Made by a program: the position numbers and the translations under genes. A DNA stretch of 10,017 nucleotides, from contig JAAYHO010000179.1 of assembly GCA_012735335.1 (NCBI GenBank), positions 1-10,017 on the forward strand, written 5' to 3'. The notes beneath the pieces were generated by a model. It had not been told where the DNA came from. It was given only the letters and a program-made list of their open reading frames with translations, and searched no databases. Source of the DNA: Gammaproteobacteria bacterium (GTDB lineage Bacteria; Pseudomonadota; Gammaproteobacteria; Pseudomonadales; Pseudomonadaceae). Below are positions 1 to 6,569 of the stretch, in pieces (within the stretch, counting starts at the first letter, position 1; each line of letters opens with the position of its first letter).

Positions 1-1172
1 ATCAGACTGCCGTCGATACGCTGAAGGCAGCCGGCTACACCAATATCGACTACCACAAGGGCTCGCTTCCTGACGAAGAGCTGAAGAAGGCGATTGCCGA
101 TGCGCATTTCATCGGTATCCGTTCCCGCACCCAGCTCACCGCTGAGGTACTGCAGCATGCCAACAAGCTGGTAGCTATTGGTTGTTTCTGTATCGGCACC
201 AACCAGGTGGATCTGGAAGCAGCACGTGAGATGGGTGTTGCCGTATTCAACGCGCCTTATTCCAATACCCGCTCGGTAGCCGAGCTGGTACTGGCCGAGG
301 CCATCCTGCTGCTGCGCGGCATTCCCGAGAAGAACGCCGTGGCCCACCGCGGTGGCTGGCTGAAGAGCGCCACCGACTCCTTCGAGATCCGCGGCAAGAA
401 GCTCGGTATCGTCGGCTACGGTTCCATCGGTACCCAGCTGTCGGTACTGGCGGAAAGCCTCGGCATGCAGGTGATCTTCTATGACGTGGTAACCAAGCTG
501 CCACTGGGTAACGCCCAGCAGGTCGCTACCCTGGACGAGCTGCTGGCCAGCGCCGACATCGTCACCCTGCACGTACCGGAAACCGCTGCCACCAAGTGGA
601 TGATCGGCGAGAAGCAGATCCGCACCATGAAGAAGGGCGGCATCCTGATCAACGCTGCCCGGGGCACCGTGGTGGAAATCGAGCCGCTGGCTGCCGCCCT
701 CGAGGACAAGCACCTGAACGGCGCTGCCATCGACGTGTTCCCGGTGGAGCCGCGCTCCAACGCCGACGAGTTCGTCTCCCCGCTGCGCGGCATCGACAAC
801 TGCCTGCTGACTCCGCACATCGGCGGCTCGACCATGGAAGCTCAGGCCAATATCGGTCTGGAAGTGGCGGAGAAGCTGGTGCGCTACAGCGATAACGGCA
901 CCTCCATCACCTCGGTCAACTTCCCGGAAGTGGCGCTGCCGTCGCACCCCGGCAAACACCGCCTGCTGCACATCCACCAGAACATTCCGGGTGTGATGAG
1001 CGAGATCAACCAGGTGTTTGCCAGTAACGGCATCAACATCTCCGGTCAGTACCTGCAGACCAACGAGAAAGTCGGCTACGTGGTGATCGACGTGGACGCT
1101 GCCTACTCCGATCTGGCACTGAAGAAACTGCACGAGATCAACGGCACCATCCGCTGCCGCGTGCTGTTCTGA
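1..1172 (+). CDS. serA: D-3-phosphoglycerate dehydrogenase, 5' end cut by the window
   Basis: This cytoplasmic enzyme oxidises 3-phosphoglycerate to 3-phosphohydroxypyruvate with NAD+, the first and feedback-controlled step of serine synthesis. The first full codon is at position 3, and 389 residues are visible before the TGA at 1170-1172. Against the roughly 410-residue E. coli-type SerA, about 20 N-terminal residues are missing. Visible signatures are the Rossmann motif VGYGSIGTQ (from about 411), INAARGTVV with its substrate/cofactor arginine (about 648-674), and HIGGST with the catalytic histidine codon at 816-818. A C-terminal ACT domain begins near the HIHQN motif (about 969). Its histidine and asparagines (HIHQN, GINIS) match the serine-binding residues of the E. 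coli ACT domain, so serine inhibition is likely. This is the short ACT-only form, without the extra ASB domain of long SerA types. Identity is very secure. Confidence 0.97.
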   Translation, partial: QTAVDTLKAAGYTNIDYHKGSLPDEELKKAIADAHFIGIRSRTQLTAEVLQHANKLVAIGCFCIGTNQVDLEAAREMGVAVFNAPYSNTRSVAELVLAEAILLLRGIPEKNAVAHRGGWLKSATDSFEIRGKKLGIVGYGSIGTQLSVLAESLGMQVIFYDVVTKLPLGNAQQVATLDELLASADIVTLHVPETAATKWMIGEKQIRTMKKGGILINAARGTVVEIEPLAAALEDKHLNGAAIDVFPVEPRSNADEFVSPLRGIDNCLLTPHIGGSTMEAQANIGLEVAEKLVRYSDNGTSITSVNFPEVALPSHPGKHRLLHIHQNIPGVMSEINQVFASNGINISGQYLQTNEKVGYVVIDVDAAYSDLALKKLHEINGTIRCRVLF

Positions 1173-1179
1173 CCCAAAT

Positions 1180-1206
1180 CCGGGGGTGGGGCAATCCCAC
1201 CTCCGG
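1180..1206 (+). terminator. Hairpin downstream of serA, probable terminator
   Basis: An 11-base arm at 1180-1190 pairs with 1196-1206 around a GCAAT loop, with a single G-U wobble. It starts 7 bases after the serA stop. The downstream stretch (TATTCCCCGCG) has no real T-run, so intrinsic termination is plausible from position and stem strength but not proven. Confidence 0.5.
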
Positions 1207-1260
1207 TATTCCCCGCGTTAGAGCCTTCCGTCACCAAACTGTCATCGCCTCGCAACCTGT

Positions 1261-1277
1261 GCGTGATTGAATTACGC
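1261..1277. promoter_or_regulatory. 17-bp inverted repeat upstream of the CBS kinase gene, possible operator
   Basis: The sequence GCGTGATTGAATTACGC is a dyad with 8-base arms around a central G. Seven of the eight positions pair and the eighth is a G/T mismatch. It ends 32 bases before the GTG start of the kinase gene, where a repressor or activator site would sit. I do not recognise it as a named box. It is not an Anr/FNR site, because the TTGAT-N4-ATCAA pattern is absent. It may be chance. Confidence 0.25.
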
Positions 1278-1309
1278 CACCAGTCATCTGATCCAGGCAG
1301 TACAGTCCC

Positions 1310-2629
<1,320 letters not shown>

Positions 2630-2630
2630 G

Positions 2631-3566
2631 ATGTCACAGCCTGTCCGTGTTCTGTTTGTGGATGACGAAGAGCGCATCCTGCGTACCCTGGCCATGCAGT
2701 TCCGCCGCCGCTACCAGGTGCTCACCGAATCCGACCCGCAGCGGGTCATGGCGCTGCTGCAGCAGCAGGCGGTGGATATCGTGGTCAGCGACCAGCGCAT
2801 GCCGGGCATGAGCGGCAGTCAACTGCTGGAACAGGTGCAACGGCAATACCCCAATACCATACGCATCCTGCTGACCGGCTACTCGGATCTGGATGCGGCG
2901 GTGGACGCCCTGAACAGCGGCGGCATCTTCCGCTATCTGACCAAGCCCTGGGTACCTGAGGAAATGGTCGAAACCCTGGCCCAGGCCGCCAGCCTGGTGC
3001 AGCGTCGACGCACCAGCCAGAGCAATGTGCTGCCCATCAGCCAGGCCCGTCCGGCCAGCAGACCCCGTCAGCGCGCCAGGCTGCTGTTGCTGGACAATGA
3101 CCCGCAGACCCTGGCGGTGACCCAGCAGCTGTGCGTGGAAAACCAGCTGCAGCTGTTCCATGCCCGTACCCTGGACGAGGCGGTGACCCTGCTCAACGAA
3201 CAGCCGCTGGACATGCTGGTCAGCGATATCCAGCTGGACGGGCAGGACCTGCGACCACTGCTGATGACCCTGGCCCAGGCCCACCCGCAGCTGCTGAGCA
3301 TCATCATCACCCCCTTCCAGGACACCCAGGTACTGCTCAAGCTGATCAACCAGGCGCAGATCTTCCGCTACCTGCCCAAACCTATCCGCCGGGGCATGTA
3401 CCAGCGGGCGATCAGCACCGCGCTGGTGCAGATCGAGGAATGGCGCGAACAGCCGGCCCCCGTCATCGCCCGCCTGGCTGAAGCGCCGGTGGCCGAGCAG
3501 GAGCAGAACCGGGTCACCGGACTGATGGGCATGCTCGGCCGCCTGCGCCAACGCCTGACTGCCTGA
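2631..3566 (+). CDS. Response regulator with two receiver domains and no output domain
   Basis: The 311-residue protein is almost certainly the partner of the CBS kinase, one base upstream in the same operon. Receiver 1 (about 5-120) has Asp11/Asp12, phospho-acceptor Asp54 in VVSDQRMPGMSG, Thr82 in ILLTGYSD and Lys105 in FRYLTKPW. This is the flavour seen in HupR/RpfG-type regulators. Receiver 2 (about 150-265) is of the same flavour: Asp199 in MLVSDIQLDG, Thr227 in IIITPFQD and Lys250 in FRYLPKPI. However, its acidic pair reads LDNDP (Asp155-Asn156) instead of DD, so metal binding may be altered. A linker rich in Arg, Pro, Ser and Gln separates the two, and a short tail (about 266-311) ends in a basic helix (GRLRQRL). 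There is no DNA-binding, HD-GYP, GGDEF or HDOD domain. It may act by protein contact or as a phosphate relay or sink (inference). ATG 2631 is favoured over GTG 2622. Confidence 0.88.
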   Translation: MSQPVRVLFVDDEERILRTLAMQFRRRYQVLTESDPQRVMALLQQQAVDIVVSDQRMPGMSGSQLLEQVQRQYPNTIRILLTGYSDLDAAVDALNSGGIFRYLTKPWVPEEMVETLAQAASLVQRRRTSQSNVLPISQARPASRPRQRARLLLLDNDPQTLAVTQQLCVENQLQLFHARTLDEAVTLLNEQPLDMLVSDIQLDGQDLRPLLMTLAQAHPQLLSIIITPFQDTQVLLKLINQAQIFRYLPKPIRRGMYQRAISTALVQIEEWREQPAPVIARLAEAPVAEQEQNRVTGLMGMLGRLRQRLTA

Positions 3567-3591
3567 CCTGCTGCTCGCCGTAACCCCAAAT

Positions 3592-3615
3592 TGCCGGGAT
3601 GGAACCCGGCACTCC
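3592..3615 (+). repeat. REP-like hairpin, copy A1
   Basis: A perfect 7-bp stem, TGCCGGG (3592-3598) with CCCGGCA (3605-3611), encloses an ATGGAA loop and is followed by CTCC. Copy A2 at 6545-6568 is nearly identical. It starts 25 bases after the response regulator stop and points towards copy B1. Confidence 0.75.
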
Positions 3616-3623
3616 AGAACCCG

Positions 3624-3660
3624 GGAGTGTCGTTCCATCTCGACACAGCGCGGAAGCGCC
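3624..3660 (-). repeat. REP-like hairpin, copy B1, inverted relative to A1
   Basis: Read on the minus strand, this is GTGTCG, AGATGGAA, CGACAC, then TCC. It has the same ATGGAA loop and CACTCC tail as A1 but a completely different, self-complementary stem (6 bp). The side stretch AGCGCGGAAGCGCC (3647-3660) is itself a small inverted repeat and recurs in altered form at 6521-6534. A1 and B1 face each other, and their tails (CACTCC at 3610-3615, GGAGTG at 3624-3629) can pair across 8 bases. The whole structure may also end transcription of the upstream two-gene operon. Confidence 0.72.
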
Positions 3661-3691
3661 CACGGTCGTGATTACACTTCATTTCGCTTGC

Positions 3692-3730
3692 GTTCAGCTG
3701 AGGTTCAGCGGGTGTTCAGTTCAGGTTCAG
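3692..3730 (+). promoter_or_regulatory. PhoP boxes: four GTTCAG repeats in the oprH promoter
   Basis: GTTCAG occurs at 3692, 3703, 3714 and 3725, each followed by 5 spacer bases, giving an exact 11-base period on one face of the helix. Direct hexamer repeats with this spacing are the standard binding pattern of PhoP/OmpR-type dimers, and phoP is encoded in the operon that follows. A weak -10 candidate, CATGCT (3742-3747), lies 11 bases after the last box, a spacing that suits an activator replacing a -35 element. Four boxes would hold two PhoP dimers. Assignment to PhoP is inferred from position and architecture. Confidence 0.78.
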
Positions 3731-3776
3731 GGGCGCTCAGGCATGCTGTTTCCGACTTTTAAAGAAGGAGCAGCAC

Positions 3777-4385
3777 ATGAAAAATTCTCTCAAGATGTTG
3801 GCGCTGGGTACCGCAACTGCCATGGCATTCGCCAGCGCGCCTGCTCTGGCGCAGGACAGCTTCGTCGGCCTGAGCTGGGGTGAAACCAGCAACAATATGG
3901 ACCGTTCCAACAGCCTGAAGCGCAATCCGCTGGCGCGCAGCCTGGACAGCAGCATCAACAACGACAGCACCTGGGGCCTGCGCGGCGGTGTTCAGGACGC
4001 TTCCGGGCGCATGTATCTGAGCTATGACTATGTGTCCGACTCCGCCAAGGGCTACAAGCTGCGTCAGCAGAACCTGCTCGGCAGCTACGACCTGTTCCTG
4101 CCGATTGCCGACCACACCCGGTTGTTCGGTGGTGTGAGCGGCGGTCTGGTCAAGCTCACCCAGGACTCCCCCGGCTTCCACCGTGACAGCGATGTGGGTC
4201 TGGCCGGTGGCCTGCAGGCGGGCATCCTGCATCAACTGGCCCCGGAACTGGCCATCGAGGGCGGCTATCGCTACCTGCGCACCACCGCTGATGTCAGCCT
4301 CAATGCGCGCAGTGGCGCAGTGGGTGGCTCGGCTGACCTGAAGAGCAGCGAACAGTTCTATCTGGGTTTAAACTACCACTTCTGA
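3777..4385 (+). CDS. oprH: Outer membrane protein OprH
   Basis: OprH is a small eight-stranded beta-barrel of the outer membrane. In P. aeruginosa it is made under magnesium starvation, contacts lipopolysaccharide and helps stabilise the cell surface against polycations. The 202-residue product matches the family length (about 200). It opens with a signal peptide ending APALA, with predicted cleavage after Ala25. Family stretches that I recognise include FVGLSWGETSNN, LRQQNLLGSYDLFLPI, RDSDVG, GLQAGIL and EGGYRYLRT. The chain ends in FYLGLNYHF, with the terminal phenylalanine used for barrel insertion. ATG 3777 has a strong AAGGAG (3765-3770) six bases upstream. The gene leads the oprH-phoP-phoQ operon and sits behind four GTTCAG boxes, which fits PhoP activation. 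Identification is firm. Confidence 0.95.
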   Translation: MKNSLKMLALGTATAMAFASAPALAQDSFVGLSWGETSNNMDRSNSLKRNPLARSLDSSINNDSTWGLRGGVQDASGRMYLSYDYVSDSAKGYKLRQQNLLGSYDLFLPIADHTRLFGGVSGGLVKLTQDSPGFHRDSDVGLAGGLQAGILHQLAPELAIEGGYRYLRTTADVSLNARSGAVGGSADLKSSEQFYLGLNYHF

Positions 4386-4400
4386 TCTCCGACCTGAGCG

Positions 4401-4428
4401 GACCCGCCTGGCCTGTGCCAGGCGGGTC
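4401..4428 (+). terminator. Strong hairpin between oprH and phoP, possible partial terminator or mRNA stabiliser
   Basis: GACCCGCCTGGC (4401-4412) pairs perfectly with GCCAGGCGGGTC (4417-4428) around a CTGT loop. A G-U and a C-G pair can extend the stem at its base. It begins 15 bases after the oprH stop and ends 42 bases before the phoP start. No T-run follows (TGTCTGCGTTGG), so full termination is doubtful. Within an operon it would more likely reduce read-through or protect the oprH message, giving much OprH and little PhoPQ. Confidence 0.6.
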
Positions 4429-4460
4429 TGTCTGCGTTGGCAAGATATCTGTCGGACTGT

Positions 4461-4464
4461 GGAG
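4461..4464 (+). promoter_or_regulatory. Shine-Dalgarno GGAG fixing the phoP start at 4471
   Basis: GGAG lies six bases before ATG 4471. An in-frame GTG at 4459 would overlap this site and add four residues before the conserved MKLLLVEDE start. The ATG is the better choice and gives the usual family length of 225 residues. Confidence 0.7.
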
Positions 4465-4470
4465 AGTGAC

Positions 4471-5148
4471 ATGAAGTTGTTGTTGGTCGAAGACGAGGCG
4501 CTGCTGCGCCATCACCTGTCCACCCGGTTCGGCGAGGTCGGGCATGTGGTCGATGCGGTGGCCAGCGCCGAGGAAGGGCTGCTTCAGGCCCAGCACTTCA
4601 ATCACGATATCGCCATCATCGACCTGGGCCTGCCCGGTATGGGCGGGCTGGACCTGATCCGTCAGTTACGCAATATGGGTCAGACCTTTCCGATCCTGAT
4701 CCTCACCGCCCGGGGCAACTGGCAGGACAAGGTCGAAGGGCTGACCTCCGGTGCCGATGACTATGTGGTCAAACCCTTCCAGTTCGAGGAGCTGGAAGCC
4801 CGGTTGAATGCGCTGGTGCGGCGTTCCTCCGGTTTTGTCCAGGCGCAGATCCGCACCGGCCGTCTGGTGCTCGATCTGAATCGCCGCCAGGCCAGTGTCG
4901 CCGAGCAGCCGGTACCGCTGACCGCCTTCGAGTACCGGATTCTGGAATACCTGATGCGCCATCACCAGCAGGTGGTGGCCAAGGAGCGCCTGATCGAACA
5001 GCTGTACCCGGATGACGACGAGCGTGATCTGAATGTGATCGAGGTACTGGTCGGGCGGTTGCGCCGCAAGCTGGAGGCCGCCGGTGAGTCGCAGCTGATC
5101 GAGACCGTACGCGGTCAGGGTTACCTGTTCACCGGGCACTGCCAATGA
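4471..5148 (+). CDS. phoP: Response regulator PhoP
   Basis: PhoP is the OmpR-family transcription factor of the PhoPQ system, which in Pseudomonas responds to low divalent cations and, with PmrAB, controls polymyxin and antimicrobial-peptide resistance genes. The 225-residue protein has a receiver domain with Glu7/Asp8, phospho-acceptor Asp51 (IIDLGLPG), Thr79 (LILTARG) and Lys101 (VVKPFQFEELEARL). Its C-terminal winged helix (about 127-222) includes LTAFEYRILEYLM, the recognition-helix region DLNVIEVLVGRLRRKL and the closing wing ETVRGQGYLF. It reads as a very close relative of P. aeruginosa PhoP, as recalled from memory. Its TGA overlaps the phoQ ATG as ATGA (5145-5148), showing translational coupling. 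The GTTCAG boxes before oprH are its likely target, which makes the operon self-activating. Confidence 0.96.
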   Translation: MKLLLVEDEALLRHHLSTRFGEVGHVVDAVASAEEGLLQAQHFNHDIAIIDLGLPGMGGLDLIRQLRNMGQTFPILILTARGNWQDKVEGLTSGADDYVVKPFQFEELEARLNALVRRSSGFVQAQIRTGRLVLDLNRRQASVAEQPVPLTAFEYRILEYLMRHHQQVVAKERLIEQLYPDDDERDLNVIEVLVGRLRRKLEAAGESQLIETVRGQGYLFTGHCQ

Positions 5149-6491
5149 TGCGCTCACTGCGTACCCGGCTGGTGCTCAGTGCGGCGGGCTTTGCCGTGCT
5201 GTTCATGCTGGCGTTGCTGCCGATCCTGCAGCGGGTCTTCGACCAGACCATGGAACAGATCATCCAGCAGCGCCTGGCCGCCGATGCCTCGACCCTGGTC
5301 AGCGCCGCCAGCGTGGTGGACGGCCAGCTGCACATGCCTGAACTGCTGCCGGACGAGGAGTTCAATCTGCCCGAGGCCAAGCTGCTCGGTTACGTGCACG
5401 ACATGGAAGGTAACGTCATCTGGCATTCGCGCTCCACCGACGCCGAGCAGCCCGACTATCTGCCGCACTACAGTGGCGGACGTATCGACTTTCTGCGTAT
5501 CCGCGACCGCAACCACAAGGAATACTACGTCTACGACGTGGAGGTGTACCTGGCCGGGGATGACAAGCTGCCGTTGAGCTTTGTCACCATGCTGCCGAGC
5601 AGCGAGTACGCACCCCTGCAGCGGGACTTCAGCTTCAAGCTGCGCCTGTGGCTGGGCGGCGGTCTGTTATTGCTGCTGCTGTTGCTGTGGCTGGGCATGA
5701 CCTGGAGTCTGCGCTCACTCAAGGGCGTGCGCCGTGAACTCAGCGAGGTGGAAGCCGGGACTCGTGAAACGCTGAGCGACCGCCACCCCAGCGAGCTGGC
5801 CCGTCTGACCCGTTCGCTGAACCGCCTGCTCGACAGCGAACGCCTGCAGCGTTCCCGCTACCGCGACTCGCTGGCGGATCTGGCGCACAGCCTGAAGACC
5901 CCGCTGGCGGTATTGCAGACCGTGGCGGAAAACCTCCGGCAGCCGGAACAGTCCCGGGTGCTGCGCGATCAGATCGAGCGCATGAGTCAGCAGATCGACT
6001 ATCAACTGCAGCGCGCCAGCCTGCGGCGCAGCGGCCTGGTGCGCCATCAGGCTCGACTGGCACCAGTGGTAGCGCGGCTCAGCGAGGCCCTGAGCAAGGT
6101 CTACCGGGATAAACCGGTAGTCCTGCAATGCGATGTCGAGGAGACCCTGTCGATCCCCATGGAGGAGGGCGTGCTGCTGGAACTGCTGGGCAACCTGCTG
6201 GAGAACGCCTACCGCCTGAGCCTGTCACGGATCCGCGTCAGTGCCAGCATCAGCGAAGGCAGCTACGATCTGCTGGTGGAGGATGATGGGCCGGGCGTGC
6301 CGCCCGCTGAGCGCGAGCGGGTCATAGGGCGGGGCGAGCGGCTGGATACCGCACACCCGGGGCAGGGCATCGGCCTGGCGGTGGTCAGGGACATTATTGA
6401 AAGCTACGGCGGCACCCTCAGCCTGGACGACTCCCCCTTGGGCGGCGCCGCCTTCCGAGTACGCCTGAAGAGCGATTGGCAGGTGGTGTAA
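5145..6491 (+). CDS. phoQ: Sensor histidine kinase PhoQ
   Basis: PhoQ is the inner-membrane sensor that phosphorylates or dephosphorylates PhoP according to periplasmic divalent cations. The 448-residue chain has a first membrane helix at about 9-28, a periplasmic sensor domain at about 29-166 and a second, leucine-rich helix at about 167-186. A HAMP-like linker follows (with LTRSLNRLLDSE near 221-232), then the H box DLAHSLKTPLAVLQ with His248, the N box GNLLENAYR (Asn354), VEDDGPGVP (378-386) and GQGIGLAVV (407-414). All catalytic boxes are intact. The sensor domain lacks the long run of acidic residues found in enteric PhoQ and has only short acidic pairs such as GDDK. ATG 5145 overlaps the phoP stop; ATG 5148 is an alternative one codon later. 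The gene ends 78 bases from the convergent gcvP stop, and REP-like repeats fill the gap. Confidence 0.95.
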   Translation: MMRSLRTRLVLSAAGFAVLFMLALLPILQRVFDQTMEQIIQQRLAADASTLVSAASVVDGQLHMPELLPDEEFNLPEAKLLGYVHDMEGNVIWHSRSTDAEQPDYLPHYSGGRIDFLRIRDRNHKEYYVYDVEVYLAGDDKLPLSFVTMLPSSEYAPLQRDFSFKLRLWLGGGLLLLLLLLWLGMTWSLRSLKGVRRELSEVEAGTRETLSDRHPSELARLTRSLNRLLDSERLQRSRYRDSLADLAHSLKTPLAVLQTVAENLRQPEQSRVLRDQIERMSQQIDYQLQRASLRRSGLVRHQARLAPVVARLSEALSKVYRDKPVVLQCDVEETLSIPMEEGVLLELLGNLLENAYRLSLSRIRVSASISEGSYDLLVEDDGPGVPPAERERVIGRGERLDTAHPGQGIGLAVVRDIIESYGGTLSLDDSPLGGAAFRVRLKSDWQVV

Positions 6492-6498
6492 TAATGAA

Positions 6499-6534
6499 GT
6501 GTCGAGCTCCATCTCGACACAGCGTGCCAGCGCC
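6499..6534 (-). repeat. REP-like hairpin, copy B2
   Basis: GTGTCGAG (6499-6506) and CTCGACAC (6513-6520) form a perfect 8-bp stem. On the minus strand the loop reads ATGGAG, one base different from the other copies. The adjoining AGCGTGCCAGCGCC (6521-6534) parallels the side stretch of B1. It begins 7 bases after the phoQ stop. Confidence 0.72.
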
Positions 6535-6544
6535 AAACCCGACT

Positions 6545-6568
6545 TGCCGGGATGGAATCCGGCACTCC
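6545..6568 (+). repeat. REP-like hairpin, copy A2
   Basis: TGCCGGG (6545-6551), loop ATGGAA and TCCGGCA (6558-6564) form a 7-bp stem with one G-U pair, followed by CTCC. It differs from A1 at one position of this core, which the wobble pair tolerates. It ends 1 base before the gcvP stop codon. A2 and B2 point away from each other, the opposite of the A1/B1 arrangement. In the phoQ-gcvP gap the pair may act as a two-way transcript end or 3' protector. Confidence 0.75.
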
Positions 6569-6569
6569 A

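Noticed and set aside
2634..3638. A 334-codon open frame on the minus strand opposite the response regulator
   Set aside because: Same composition artefact. It runs through both receiver domains and has no recognisable motif.
3592..3660. The repeat region read as a simple Rho-independent terminator only
   Set aside because: The hairpins have no T-run, and the same elements recur at 6499-6568 in a different order. A repeat family explains them better, although they may still affect transcript ends.
5179..5577. Arg/Ser/Cys-rich frame inside phoQ on the same strand
   Set aside because: A frame-shifted shadow of phoQ with no ribosome site and an implausible composition.
3592..6568. The repeat-flanked operon read as a transposon or genomic island
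   Set aside because: There is no transposase, target duplication or change in base composition, and the flanking hairpins are not simple terminal inverted repeats. Core Pseudomonas genes fill the interval.
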